From: Shewanella sp.
GTDB lineage: Bacteria > Pseudomonadota > Gammaproteobacteria > Enterobacterales > Shewanellaceae
Direction: 5' to 3'
DNA: 64,000 bases
Assembly: GCF_013214165.1 (NCBI RefSeq)
Contig: NZ_JABSSM010000005.1
Coordinates: forward strand, 20,048 to 84,047
Shown: positions 26,091 through 36,303 of the stretch, one piece after another
Position numbering within the stretch: position 1 is the stretch's first letter
Layout of the letters: each line of letters opens with the position of its first letter
Made by a program: the position numbers and the translations under genes
The notes under the pieces: model-generated
Databases searched by the model: none
What the model was told of the DNA's origin: nothing
The model's input: only the letters and a program-made list of their open reading frames with translations

Positions 26091-27286
26091 AGATCAGCCT
26101 CACTACTTTTCGGCGTCAATTTCGGATCTAACATCGGCCGTTCTGACTCGGCTTTCGCGGCCTTTTCAATGCGGCGTGATAGTAAAAAAAGCACCGGAAT
26201 GATGCAGAGGAAGCCCCAATAGCTAGTAAGTTGCACAGCTATAGTCTGCCAACCCAGTCCATAACTGACGATGCTGACATGTGAGTCTACATAGTGACTG
26301 GACGGCATAATCAAGCGCCACCACTGGGCGAGTATGGGCATCTCATGGACAGGAAACGTGATCCCCATAAACGCAAATGCCGGCGCGAATAATGCGGTGC
26401 CGAAACTCACCATGCGCGCGCTGTCTCGCGTGATGAAAAACACCAGCAATACCAGTAGCCAGACCGCCAATAACATCACCAGTTGCGCCAAGATTAATAG
26501 CGCTAAGCTTCCCGCCACAGGCAGGGCTAAATACTGATATAGCAGGGCCAGAATAAAGCCACCATGCATGAGTAAAATCGGCGTAAACACGGTAATCTTG
26601 GCCCAAACCCTAGGCCAGATACCGCTCTGTGCGGCGAACCCTCCTTCTGGGGTTAACTCCCGGCTTAAGCTGTTGGAAAAAGTGAGCATGGCCAGTAATT
26701 GCCAAAGGGCAACTAGCACAGGTGGCACCAGGAAACTCAGATAGTTATTATTGCGATTAAACAGTGCCGTGGTCTGGCTGCTCACCGGACTCAAATGCGA
26801 CGCTACTTGAGACTTAGGCACGCCTTGAAGCAGTTGTTTCACTCCTGCTACCTCGAGAAGCCCCGCGCCTAATGTGAGCTGGATCTGGCTGGATAAGAGT
26901 TTACCCACCAACAAGAACTGACTGTTATAGCGAACATCTATGACCGGGCTATGACCCGTTATAAGATCCCGTTGCAGTCCGTAAGGAAGCACCACTATGC
27001 CATATACTTGGGACTGTTTCATGGCGGTTACCGCCGAAGCTAGGTCGACAAAATTCTGCGGGGCAACCACAGGGTTGGCCTGCAATTTACGCGTTAACAT
27101 ACGGCTCAATTGGCTATGATCCGTATCCACAACAGCCACAGGCAGCTGTCTCGGTAAACCCGCACTGAACAGCCACCATAAACAGAGTATGCTCAAGATA
27201 GGAATATAGCTCACTAGGGCGAGCTGCCATGGCGAGTTCCACAGTGCGTGGAGCTCACGACGAATAAGGGCCACTAAGCTGTCCAT
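26087..27286 (-). CDS. ABC-2 type permease, first of a pair
   Basis: A 399-residue paralogue of the next permease with the same topology: N-terminal membrane helix, large periplasmic domain (about 45-180), five C-terminal helices with PAFAFMGITFPVHEMP. It probably forms a heterodimer with the downstream gene product. It starts 13 bases after the HlyD-like gene. The hydrophilic tail (about 375-399) is probably cytoplasmic. Confidence 0.85.
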   Translation of the reverse strand: MDSLVALIRRELHALWNSPWQLALVSYIPILSILCLWWLFSAGLPRQLPVAVVDTDHSQLSRMLTRKLQANPVVAPQNFVDLASAVTAMKQSQVYGIVVLPYGLQRDLITGHSPVIDVRYNSQFLLVGKLLSSQIQLTLGAGLLEVAGVKQLLQGVPKSQVASHLSPVSSQTTALFNRNNNYLSFLVPPVLVALWQLLAMLTFSNSLSRELTPEGGFAAQSGIWPRVWAKITVFTPILLMHGGFILALLYQYLALPVAGSLALLILAQLVMLLAVWLLVLLVFFITRDSARMVSFGTALFAPAFAFMGITFPVHEMPILAQWWRLIMPSSHYVDSHVSIVSYGLGWQTIAVQLTSYWGFLCIIPVLFLLSRRIEKAAKAESERPMLDPKLTPKSSEADL

Positions 27287-27299
27287 GATAATCTCAGGT

Positions 27300-28274
27300 T
27301 TAGCGAGTTAAGATCGCTGACATGCCGACCCTTAGATCTTTAATGTCTGCATTAGGCCGCAGCTCCACTTCGAAGGTACGCATGTCGAAGTCATGGCCAC
27401 TCTCAGTCGAACGCCAGGTCGCAAAATCACCCATCACACTAATATGCGACACAGTAAATTCGATCTCACGTTCGAGAGCCGGCAGAGTCAGCATCAGCTT
27501 CTGTCCTTTAGAGAACTGCTTAAGCTGATCTTCTCTGACTTGAAATACGGCCCAAGCGTCTTGCATATCTATCAGGCTAACCACAGGGAAGCCGCTAGGA
27601 GCGAGCTCACCGGCTTGCAGTAACACTTCGCTTATCTCACCGGACTTAGGTGCGCGCATCTGGCTATCGGCCAAGATGGCACTGACTTCGTGAACGGCAC
27701 CTTCGGCCATACGAGCATTACCCGCTGCGGCGGCCTTGGTCTCTACTCTCGCCCCCTCTTGAGCCATCTGAAACATGGCTAAGGCAGCCTGCTCTGTGTA
27801 TTTGGCCGCCTGATACTGAGTAAAGGCTTCATCACGTTTCTGCCTGGCCAGTACGCCTTCGACAAACAAGTTCTCTACCCGTTCGTAGGTGGTCTTGGCT
27901 AATGTGGCTCCCGCTTTGGCTTTCAACCACTGCTCACGAGAGGCCATCACCTGCTGCTTACGGGCGCCGCTATTGGCTTCTAGCTGCATCGCCTGAGCCG
28001 CATCTCTGCCGCCTTCCGCCTGCATCAACTTGGCATTAAGTTCTGGGCTGTCGATGGCAAACAAGAGATCGCCGACCTCTACCCTATCGCCACGTCTCAC
28101 CAGTACCTGCTCGACACGCCCGGGAACCTTGGAGGAAATATTGTATTCTCTCGCCTCTATCTGTCCCTGCAGATAGACGGCTTTCGGGGTATAGGCCAGT
28201 TTAAGCCCATAGCCCAATGCAGCCACTAAACCCAGTAGGGCCACAACTGCGATTATACGATTAGCCTGCATCAT
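27300..28274 (-). CDS. HlyD-family periplasmic adaptor protein
   Basis: A 324-residue membrane-fusion protein: one N-terminal membrane anchor (about 7-26), a biotinyl-lipoyl half motif (VPGRVEQVLVRRGDRVEVGDLL), a helical hairpin (about 85-195), the second lipoyl half (APKSGEISEVLLQAGELAPSG) and a beta-barrel domain. It links inner-membrane permeases to an outer-membrane channel. It overlaps the upstream TolC-like gene by 14 bases. Confidence 0.9.
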   Translation of the reverse strand: MMQANRIIAVVALLGLVAALGYGLKLAYTPKAVYLQGQIEAREYNISSKVPGRVEQVLVRRGDRVEVGDLLFAIDSPELNAKLMQAEGGRDAAQAMQLEANSGARKQQVMASREQWLKAKAGATLAKTTYERVENLFVEGVLARQKRDEAFTQYQAAKYTEQAALAMFQMAQEGARVETKAAAAGNARMAEGAVHEVSAILADSQMRAPKSGEISEVLLQAGELAPSGFPVVSLIDMQDAWAVFQVREDQLKQFSKGQKLMLTLPALEREIEFTVSHISVMGDFATWRSTESGHDFDMRTFEVELRPNADIKDLRVGMSAILTR

Positions 28275-29676
28275 TACTCTCCTGCATCGCGCTAGCCTCG
28301 TTACTGCTGCGACCTAAAAATTCATCCAGTTGACCACTCACCGCCATCAAGCGGGCATAGGCCTGCACATAACGGTACTTGGCACCCAGTTGCTGCATCT
28401 CAACACCTGTGAGCTTAAGCTCTGCGTCTACCTTCTCGATGGAAGTGGATAATCCCTGACGAAAGGCCAGATCCCGTAGACGTTTATTCTCTGTTGCCAG
28501 ACTCAGTGATAAGTCTAAAGACTGCACCTCTTCTTGAGCCTGTAGCAATTGACGATAACTTTGATCCAGTAACAAGCTGAGATCTTGCTGCGTCTGCGCC
28601 TTGGTATAACGCGCTTGCAGCAGCGCACTCTTAGCCGCCTCGACTTTGCCGCTGCGTCCATCTCTGCTTAGCAAGGGGATCTTGACGCCCACGCCTAACA
28701 TCCAGTCCGGCTCCATCTTGGAAAACAGGCTGTCGTCTTCATAGAGTGTGTAGTTACCGTAGAGGAAGACCGTCGGTAAATACTGGCCTTTTTCAACGTC
28801 AACCAGACCCTGTGCCTGAGCCTCTTTTGCCTCGAGTAATTTCAATGCCGGATGTTGTGCCAGGGTAAGCTGACTTAATCGGGGCAGTGACGGAGCATCA
28901 TTGAGCATAAACAGCTCGGAGCTAGGGTTCACCTGTCGTTCATGTAACATGCGCGACAGGGCTATTTCTGCCATCTCGGCCTGACGCCTGGCACTGGCAA
29001 AGTTGACCTTGGCATTCTCTAATGCAACTTGAGCATTTAATCGCTCAACTTTCGCTATCTGACCTTGCTCTTCCAGCTTAACCGCATGCTCTGCATGTTC
29101 TTCAAGTGAGGTAACAAGCTCGCCTCGAGTACGGGCCAGGGCTTGGCTCACTGCTACGCCGTAATAACGATCCACCAGCTGAATGAAGAGATCTCGTGTG
29201 GTCAGTTGAAATTCTTGCTCTTTCTCTGCCACATGCGCCGCATGAATGCCTTGAGCCGCGGTGATTTTGCCACCAGTATAGATGGGCCACATGGCTTGGA
29301 GGCTGGAGCGGAAGATATCTTGTTCGGTAAAGGGAGTGATAAACATGGAGCCAGGGATCGCTGCCAGTGCCCCACCGAGTGCAGGAGGAAGCGAACCGGG
29401 ATCCATAGATGCCAAGGGATTAAGATCCCTCAGGTCCATCTCGATGGGCCTCTCTAATCTGGTGTAGCTGCCACTGAGGCTAATAGAGGGAAGGTTGAGA
29501 TCTTTCCCCGCTTCATGCTCGGCCTCGGCGCGTCGCACTTCCTGTGCGCTAGCCTGTAGTTTATTACTGACTGTTAGCAGCTGCTTCCAGGCTTGTTCGA
29601 AGCCCAGATTAGCTGCCTGTGCAGTAAAAGAGCCCAATGCCAAAAATGACACTAGCGCTAACGTTGAAAACTTCAT
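28261..29676 (-). CDS. TolC-like outer-membrane efflux protein
   Basis: A 471-residue protein with a signal peptide (about 1-21, ending TAQA) and two outer-membrane-efflux-protein repeats, with the paired long helices of TolC. The start at 29676 (MKFSTLALVS) has AAGGAAAAGG immediately upstream; the frame open to 29706 has none. It is the first gene of a four-gene operon with the HlyD-like adaptor and two ABC-2 permeases, so it is probably the exit duct of that export system. Confidence 0.9.
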   Translation of the reverse strand: MKFSTLALVSFLALGSFTAQAANLGFEQAWKQLLTVSNKLQASAQEVRRAEAEHEAGKDLNLPSISLSGSYTRLERPIEMDLRDLNPLASMDPGSLPPALGGALAAIPGSMFITPFTEQDIFRSSLQAMWPIYTGGKITAAQGIHAAHVAEKEQEFQLTTRDLFIQLVDRYYGVAVSQALARTRGELVTSLEEHAEHAVKLEEQGQIAKVERLNAQVALENAKVNFASARRQAEMAEIALSRMLHERQVNPSSELFMLNDAPSLPRLSQLTLAQHPALKLLEAKEAQAQGLVDVEKGQYLPTVFLYGNYTLYEDDSLFSKMEPDWMLGVGVKIPLLSRDGRSGKVEAAKSALLQARYTKAQTQQDLSLLLDQSYRQLLQAQEEVQSLDLSLSLATENKRLRDLAFRQGLSTSIEKVDAELKLTGVEMQQLGAKYRYVQAYARLMAVSGQLDEFLGRSSNEASAMQESNDAG

Positions 29677-29760
29677 CCCTTTTCCTTTGCACCTTAGCGT
29701 GCACAACCTAGAGTGTTTACTCTATTCCTTGGTCGATGTTAGCATTCATTGCGCCTAAAT

Positions 29761-29786
29761 AGAAGGCGCTAAGCCTAGCGCCTTCT
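29761..29786 (-). terminator. Putative terminator between tldD and the efflux operon
   Basis: Perfect hairpin AGAAGGCGCTA / TAGCGCCTTCT with a four-base loop. It follows the tldD stop; the T run is short. Confidence 0.65.
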
Positions 29787-29795
29787 CGCCTGAGT

Positions 29796-31247
29796 TTACG
29801 CCGTTCCACCTACGGTTAATTTATCTATCTTGAGTGTTGGCTGGCCAACGCCGACAGGAACACTCTGACCATCCTTACCACAGACGCCGACACCTTGATC
29901 TAATGCCAGATCGTTACCCACCATAGATATCTGCCTCATGGCTTCCGGGCCATTGCCGATCAGGGTGGCGCCCTTAATCGCCTGGGTCACTTCACCATTC
30001 TCAATCAAATAGGCTTCTGACGCCGAAAACACAAACTTACCGGACGTAATATCGACCTGACCACCACCGAAATTAGGCGCGTAGATACCATTCTTAACGG
30101 ACTTGATCATCTCAGCCGGATCCGACTCGCCGGCTTCCATATAAGTGTTGGTCATTCTCGGCATTGGCAAGTGTGCATAAGATTCACGACGGCCATTACC
30201 CGTGGACTGCTCACCCATGAGGCGCGCATTTAATTTATCCTGCATATAACCTTTCAAGATCCCATCTTGGATCAGCACAGTCTTCTGAGTCTGCACACCT
30301 TCATCATCGATGCTCAAGGAGCCGCGCCTGTTTACCAGGGTGCCATCATCGACCACAGTCACCAGCTTAGAGGCGACCTGCTGGCCGACCTTACCGCTGA
30401 ATGCGCTGCTGCCCTTACGGTTAAAATCACCTTCTAAGCCATGGCCAACCGCTTCATGCAGTAATACACCAGGCCAACCTGGGCCTAAGATCACCGGCAT
30501 TTCGCCAGCCGGTGCATCTACCGCGTGCAAGTTAACTGCGGCTTGTCTCACCGCTTCTCGAGCAAACTGGAAACAAACTGGCAGACCCGCATCATCAGTC
30601 TCCATCATCACCTGATAATCATGACGTCCACCGCCACCACTGGCACCGCGTTCACGTTTGCTATTTTCTTCCAGGATCACGCTACAATTGAAACGCACCA
30701 ATGGACGAATATCCGCCGCCAAGGTGCCATCACTCGCTACTATGAGTATCTCTTCGTGAACACCTGAGAGGCTGATGACTACCTGAATAATACGGCTATC
30801 TAGACTACGAATATACGCATCGGCCTGCTTAAGTAGCGCGATCTTCTTGGCCTCTTCCATCGCCGCGATGGGATCGGCGCTCTGGTACAAGGCCTTCATC
30901 TCTGTGCGCTTCCAGGCTTGTACCGAAGCGCTCTCGCCGCCATGGGCTGCAATACTACGAGCCGCCTCGGCGGATGCTGTTAATGCTGCAGGAGTGATCT
31001 CATCGGCATAGGCAAATCCCGTTTTCTCACCTGTGATGGCCCGGACGCCCACGCCTCTCTCGATATGAAAACTACCCTCTTTCACTATGCCATCTTCTAA
31101 TACCCAAGACTCATGACGGCTACCCTGAAAATAGAGATCAGAAAAGTCGACATCATGTTGATGGATCAGCTTGAGATAACCCTGAAGGTCATCCAACGAT
31201 AGTCCATCTTGTAAAAGGCTTTGCTCAACTTGGGTTAAAAATGGCAT
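29796..31247 (-). CDS. tldD: TldD metalloprotease
   Basis: A 483-residue protein of the TldD family with the zinc motif [14 protein letters not shown] (HExxxH, about residue 265) and the conserved N-terminal GVGVRAI. It forms a heterodimer with PmbA/TldE, whose gene is 8 kb away in this window. In E. coli the pair trims microcin precursors and degrades CcdA. It follows the nitrilase-family gene by about 50 bases on the same strand and may share its transcript. Confidence 0.96.
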   Translation of the reverse strand: MPFLTQVEQSLLQDGLSLDDLQGYLKLIHQHDVDFSDLYFQGSRHESWVLEDGIVKEGSFHIERGVGVRAITGEKTGFAYADEITPAALTASAEAARSIAAHGGESASVQAWKRTEMKALYQSADPIAAMEEAKKIALLKQADAYIRSLDSRIIQVVISLSGVHEEILIVASDGTLAADIRPLVRFNCSVILEENSKRERGASGGGGRHDYQVMMETDDAGLPVCFQFAREAVRQAAVNLHAVDAPAGEMPVILGPGWPGVLLHEAVGHGLEGDFNRKGSSAFSGKVGQQVASKLVTVVDDGTLVNRRGSLSIDDEGVQTQKTVLIQDGILKGYMQDKLNARLMGEQSTGNGRRESYAHLPMPRMTNTYMEAGESDPAEMIKSVKNGIYAPNFGGGQVDITSGKFVFSASEAYLIENGEVTQAIKGATLIGNGPEAMRQISMVGNDLALDQGVGVCGKDGQSVPVGVGQPTLKIDKLTVGGTA

Positions 31248-31298
31248 TAATTACTCTCTCTTTGTGCGTAATTTTTATAAGACACTGACATCTACTTG

Positions 31299-32147
31299 CT
31301 ATGGTTTAGCATCTTTGTGTTGTAACTTTGGCTCAGCAAAGCGGTTATTTCTGGCGATTGGCATCTGCTGCCTAATCTTGATCATCTCATCTCTATCCAG
31401 CGTCGACTGGACCCAGCCACAGCCTGTCATCTTCTGGGCTGTGATACGTCCCCACGGGTCGACTACCATACTCTGGCCCCAGGTTTCCCGGCCCCCCTGA
31501 TTATGCTGTCCCCACTGAGCCGCCGCGAGAATAAAACACTGATTCTCAATCGCTCTGGCCTGGATCAAGGCTTGCCAATGGGCCTCCCCCGTCACCTTAG
31601 TGAAGGCGGCTGGTAGGGCAATCAGTTCGGCTCCGGCTAATCTCATGGCTCTGAATAGATCCGGGAAACGCAGATCGTAACATATTGCTAAGCCTAACTT
31701 ACCAAAGGGTGTGTCGATCACACTAATTTTATCTCCGGCGCAGAAGGTATCGCTCTCACGATACTCCTTAGTCCCATCGGCAACATCGACGTCGAACAAG
31801 TGTATTTTATCGTATTCACCCAAGACCCGGCCTAGGTTATCGAAAAGATAGGTACGGTTATAGACTCGGCCATCGCCGACGGCAACGGGGATGCTGCCCG
31901 CCACCAGGTAAACATCATAACGGCGCGCCAGATCTGCGAGTGCCGTTTTAAAAGGATTCGATTGGTTATCGCCGGCATACTCGAGTTGCTGGCTCTCGTG
32001 ACCACCAAACAGGAGACAGCATTCAGGCAAGACTACGAGTTGCGCTTCACCTTCGACTCTGGGAAGTTGATTAAGCTGCGACTCGATATACTCCAAATTC
32101 CTGGATACGTCTTGGCTACTTTGGCACTGAAGTAGGTTGATCTGCAT
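31299..32147 (-). CDS. Nitrilase-superfamily amidohydrolase (Nit1 type)
   Basis: A 282-residue carbon-nitrogen hydrolase. The catalytic triad is visible: Glu42 in VVLPECCLLFGG, Lys in EYDKIHLFDVDV (about 115) and Cys in LGLAICYDLRFPDLF (about 156). The closest known role is deaminated-glutathione amidase. The start lies inside the end of yhdP (32-base overlap) and has a strong AAGGAGACAGAAG site. The order yhdP-nit-tldD is conserved in related bacteria. Confidence 0.9.
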   Translation of the reverse strand: MQINLLQCQSSQDVSRNLEYIESQLNQLPRVEGEAQLVVLPECCLLFGGHESQQLEYAGDNQSNPFKTALADLARRYDVYLVAGSIPVAVGDGRVYNRTYLFDNLGRVLGEYDKIHLFDVDVADGTKEYRESDTFCAGDKISVIDTPFGKLGLAICYDLRFPDLFRAMRLAGAELIALPAAFTKVTGEAHWQALIQARAIENQCFILAAAQWGQHNQGGRETWGQSMVVDPWGRITAQKMTGCGWVQSTLDRDEMIKIRQQMPIARNNRFAEPKLQHKDAKP

Positions 32148-35100
32148 CTTCTGTCTCCTTATCTATGCGCTCACTGTCTTTAAAAATTGGCATCTCTATC
32201 ACGTTTGTTGCCGGTAGTTCGACAGCTGAATTTTGTGCTTGCACCGGTTGTTTCGGCTGAGACTTTTCGTCAGTCTGAGGCCCTTCATCTGGCTGAGGCT
32301 CTTCATTTAGCTGAGGCTCTCCATCAGGCTGAAGCTCTTCATTTAGCTGAGGCTCTTTCACACTAGGTAGCGCAGATTCGGGGATCTCTATCTCTTTACT
32401 CTTGCGCCCTATCTCTTCTAACTTAGGGTCGGCCATGGTGCCGGTGAGCTGAAAACGTATCTCAGTGATCACTTCAATCACAGGTTCTAATACCTTAGTC
32501 AGTGCAAATGCACCTAGGCCGAATGTCCAGCCGCCTGTGGTCAGGAGAACCACAGTAGGCACACTCGAGGCTAATTGCGGCACGAATCGAATATCGTAGT
32601 TCAAACTCTCAGTCATCAGATCCGTATAACCTCTGACCTTCATGTTCCCCGCTACCGCGTCCATCTCAGTATCATGAGTTTTGACCACGCCATTATCGAT
32701 ATTCAGGGTGCCGGTGAAGGAGTTAAAATATAAGCCTTTGCCAAATACATCCGAAAAATCTAAGGACAGCTTTCTCAGTAACGAGTCCAGACTAAACAAA
32801 GAAAAAATTCTGGCACCTTTATCGCTGACTTCGGAGAGATGTCCCTTGCCTAACTCGAAATTCACCAGGCCATTGAGGCTTTCGATGGAAAACTGATAGG
32901 GCGCGCCTTGCCAGGATATTTCAGCATCGACCTCGACCGGCGCATCTTTTAAACCCGGATCCATGTCGACAATTGCCGAAATGGCATCAAATTTTGTCGC
33001 GGTTAATGTCACATCGAATTGAGTTAAGTTCTCATTATTGTCATTCTGCCAAATGCCTTTGCCTCGCAACTTGACCTCAGGAGTGGTCAGCGACAGGGTC
33101 TGAATGTGATAGCTGTCGCCCTTAGGAGAACCTTGCAGAACCAGGTGCCCGAGAGGACTGCCATAGAAGGAAAATTCATCCACATCCACCGCTATAGGAG
33201 GCAGATTGTCCAATATTGTATCGGTTTTAAAGTCAGCCTCTTCCGCTGCCTTAACATTGGGCGCCAGATGGAACTTGGTCGCGACCAACTTGAGTCCCTG
33301 GGTCGCCCAGTCCGGATAAAAATCGATTCTACCGTCAAACTCATTCGAACTCGCCTCGAAACGCCAGCTGACAGGGGTGGGATAAGCTGTCATTTTCAGA
33401 TCGGATAAGGTTTGTCCCATCAGGTTAAAGTCGGCAATGTCTGCATCCAGACTCATCAAGGGCGGGAAAAACGATTCTTGTCTACTCGGCTCTTCAGCTG
33501 CCGGATCTGCAATATCGGCTCGAACTTCTAAGCCAGGTTCGACGCCAGTGAGCTCAGCGCCGGCGGTAATCTTAGCCGCGTCACTCACCTTATTTCCGGC
33601 GGTAAACTCATTGATGATGGCTAGCCAAGGAGCTAATTCAGTGTGGTCTATGTCTAACTGCAGATGGCCCTTATTTTTTTTCAGTTGATCTCCGGGTTTA
33701 AATAAGCGCCCCAAGAGTAGATCATAATGAGCGAGGCGATGACCGGACTCTTGATCGAACCCTCCCCAAAACTCCATCTGCTTACCTAACTTAATGCCTA
33801 GAGACGATTGTTTGTTATCACCAATTAACTCGGCCGTTAGCTTTCTTGGCTCGTCTTTGACCTTGGTAAATGGCGCTGGCAACGCCAGCTCGGCGCCCAC
33901 CAGATCCGTCTCAACCTGAGCCTGTATGCGATAGCCATATGGGTCGAAAACTAAAGTCATAGCCCCCTTCCAGCTAACATCCCCTGAATAGAAATCTTGC
34001 AGTGGGTTGTGTAGTTCTTCAGGCAAGTCAGCGAGTGACCAAGCCCCCTTCATATCCAGGTTGAGGCCATAATTTCTGCCGACATTACCCGTATCGAACG
34101 TCAAAGAGATGGGTTGTTGATACAGTAAGGCGGTAATATCCTCCCCGTAAACTAGGTCGTTGACGAAACTCACCTGGCCGCTCACCTGGTCGAGTAATAC
34201 CCCCGGCTCTGTGATATAAACCGGCGTGTTATCGAACGTGATTAAACCGCGAATATCGTGTGTCACAAACTCCCCAGCCTCAGCCTCATATAGAGGAAAG
34301 GCGAGATCCAATGACGCCGACACATCACCATTTATCTGCACCACGGCTAAGGTCGACCCAACAGAATCCACCAGTGGAGAGGCCTGTATGACTCGAGTCG
34401 CGGCCTGGCCTGAGGTGTGAAGATTAGCCCTAACTTCCAGTAATGGCCTCGCCCCTAACTGAGGAATACTCACCTTAGCGCCATCGACAACCACATCTAA
34501 TAAATGACCTCGCTCGATGGTGAGTGCCATAGCTTCATTGTCAAATTGCGCCATTAGATTCAAGTTGGTCACAGCCGGCCAATCGGGCAGGAACTTAAAC
34601 TCCGCATCTTCCAGGGTAAAATTTGCCTTGAATACGCCAGAATGGTCCAGATAGGGGTAATCACTCAAGGCGCCGTTCCAAACCACTAGACCATCTTGAA
34701 TACGTCCAGCGACTAATCCGACGTTGAGGTAATCGAGCAGACCTTGGCTCATGCCGTCCAGTGGCAGGTAATTACCTACCTCGGCGACATCATTAAGCTT
34801 CAATGTTGACAGTAAAGCCAGATGGACTTGCTCCCCAAACTCTAGCTTCATTGCAGCATCGATAGCTAGGTCCTGATTACTCATCTTCAGCTGAGGAACC
34901 AATATCGCCTGAGCAAGAAGATCATACTTGGCCTCGAAGGCTTCCCCCGAGAGAGACAAGGGCTGTTTCAAGCCGCGGCCAAAATCTAAGCGGTAATCTT
35001 GCTGCGGCACCGACAGATAGAGGGACTCATTTCCCCAACCGAGTTGAAAATCTATGGGTGCGCTACCCGGGATCCCGCCATCTTGTGACCAAGTTAATTG

Positions 35101-36303
35101 TTTTACCGATAGAGACAGCTGAGGATCATGACCCTTAAGTTTAGTCAGCTTGATGGACTCGATTTCGCCTTGGGGGTCCAGAACCTGCCAGTGTTTCAGG
35201 CCGGCTAACTCCAAGCCCGGCACTAGGGGCAACAGGGGTAAGAGTGAGCCAGTATGGAGTCGATCGAGATAGGTGAACAAGCCCTGCTCTCGCATCTCGA
35301 CAACTAAGTTAAAATCAGGCCAAGCCTGTTGATTAGACTCGAAATCGAGATCGCGACTAGTGAAGCGCCAGCCGGCTTGTGTCGGCAACCACTCGAGCTG
35401 GCCGCCCTTGATCTCGAAATACTGCTTTTGCTCATTGAGCTCCCACTCGAGCCAGCTAGGAGAAAACTCTATGATGCTGGACTCGACAGAGCGGTTGCCT
35501 AAGTTCATCCAGGCTTGAAGATTAATCACCCCCTCTAACGCCAGCTCCACATTATCATAGGGTTTTTGCTGTCTGGACGCCCATTCCCCAATGTCTAATG
35601 ACTGGGCGGCGAGATAGACTAGGCCCTTAAGCTCATCGGGCTTATCACCGCTGCCATTAATGTCGATTTGCAGTGACAATAACTCCACCTGTGACGCATC
35701 TTCATCGAGATAGAGTTTACCTTGACCGCGATGACGATTTGGAGAGTTAGACCATTTGAGATCCTTGATAAATATGGGGCGGTAATTGTTTTTCTTGCTC
35801 AGGAGTTGCAGGCTAGCCTGCTTAATCGAAAAGCGCTCCAGCTGTTCTAATAAGAGGCGATACAACCAGTCGGTATCCATCTCTTGAGCACTCTTGGTGT
35901 CACCCGTCTCAGTGAGCTTATCTAGATCTAGGGCAACATGGACACCATCGAAGATCACATTCTCAATTTGTGGTGATGCTGTGAACAGGCTTTCCCAGAA
36001 ATCCAATTTAATATGCACATCATTTACCACTAAGGTAAATGGCAGGCTCTCTTGGGCAGGGATGACCAGCTTGCTTACCGTTAAGGCTGGCCCAAAAGCC
36101 TGCCATTCGGCGCTCAGCAGGCCAACATTGACCCGGATCTGGTATTGCTGTTCGACATATTTAACGAGCTCAGTTCTGACTTCATCGAGCTGAGGTAAAA
36201 GCCCACGAAATAGGCTTACCACCAGTGCAAATAGCACCAGAATGCTCGCTAATATTTGCCAGCAAAGCCGGCTGAACTTTCGGGGACAAAATTTACCGAA
36301 CAC
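32116..36303 (-). CDS. yhdP: YhdP, AsmA-like envelope lipid-transport protein
   Basis: A 1395-residue protein: an N-terminal membrane anchor (about 15-35), a long repeated beta-rich periplasmic region (DUF3971) and an AsmA-like C-terminal domain (about 1050-1290). YhdP bridges the inner and outer membranes and helps move phospholipids. The last 100 residues are unusual: a degenerate repeat of PQLNEE and QPD(E/G) units rich in Pro, Gln and Glu (about 1315-1360), not needed for the fold. The start is GTG, overlapping the rng stop (TAGTG), so it is translationally coupled. Confidence 0.93.
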   Translation of the reverse strand: MFGKFCPRKFSRLCWQILASILVLFALVVSLFRGLLPQLDEVRTELVKYVEQQYQIRVNVGLLSAEWQAFGPALTVSKLVIPAQESLPFTLVVNDVHIKLDFWESLFTASPQIENVIFDGVHVALDLDKLTETGDTKSAQEMDTDWLYRLLLEQLERFSIKQASLQLLSKKNNYRPIFIKDLKWSNSPNRHRGQGKLYLDEDASQVELLSLQIDINGSGDKPDELKGLVYLAAQSLDIGEWASRQQKPYDNVELALEGVINLQAWMNLGNRSVESSIIEFSPSWLEWELNEQKQYFEIKGGQLEWLPTQAGWRFTSRDLDFESNQQAWPDFNLVVEMREQGLFTYLDRLHTGSLLPLLPLVPGLELAGLKHWQVLDPQGEIESIKLTKLKGHDPQLSLSVKQLTWSQDGGIPGSAPIDFQLGWGNESLYLSVPQQDYRLDFGRGLKQPLSLSGEAFEAKYDLLAQAILVPQLKMSNQDLAIDAAMKLEFGEQVHLALLSTLKLNDVAEVGNYLPLDGMSQGLLDYLNVGLVAGRIQDGLVVWNGALSDYPYLDHSGVFKANFTLEDAEFKFLPDWPAVTNLNLMAQFDNEAMALTIERGHLLDVVVDGAKVSIPQLGARPLLEVRANLHTSGQAATRVIQASPLVDSVGSTLAVVQINGDVSASLDLAFPLYEAEAGEFVTHDIRGLITFDNTPVYITEPGVLLDQVSGQVSFVNDLVYGEDITALLYQQPISLTFDTGNVGRNYGLNLDMKGAWSLADLPEELHNPLQDFYSGDVSWKGAMTLVFDPYGYRIQAQVETDLVGAELALPAPFTKVKDEPRKLTAELIGDNKQSSLGIKLGKQMEFWGGFDQESGHRLAHYDLLLGRLFKPGDQLKKNKGHLQLDIDHTELAPWLAIINEFTAGNKVSDAAKITAGAELTGVEPGLEVRADIADPAAEEPSRQESFFPPLMSLDADIADFNLMGQTLSDLKMTAYPTPVSWRFEASSNEFDGRIDFYPDWATQGLKLVATKFHLAPNVKAAEEADFKTDTILDNLPPIAVDVDEFSFYGSPLGHLVLQGSPKGDSYHIQTLSLTTPEVKLRGKGIWQNDNNENLTQFDVTLTATKFDAISAIVDMDPGLKDAPVEVDAEISWQGAPYQFSIESLNGLVNFELGKGHLSEVSDKGARIFSLFSLDSLLRKLSLDFSDVFGKGLYFNSFTGTLNIDNGVVKTHDTEMDAVAGNMKVRGYTDLMTESLNYDIRFVPQLASSVPTVVLLTTGGWTFGLGAFALTKVLEPVIEVITEIRFQLTGTMADPKLEEIGRKSKEIEIPESALPSVKEPQLNEELQPDGEPQLNEEPQPDEGPQTDEKSQPKQPVQAQNSAVELPATNVIEMPIFKDSERIDKETEDADQPTSVPK

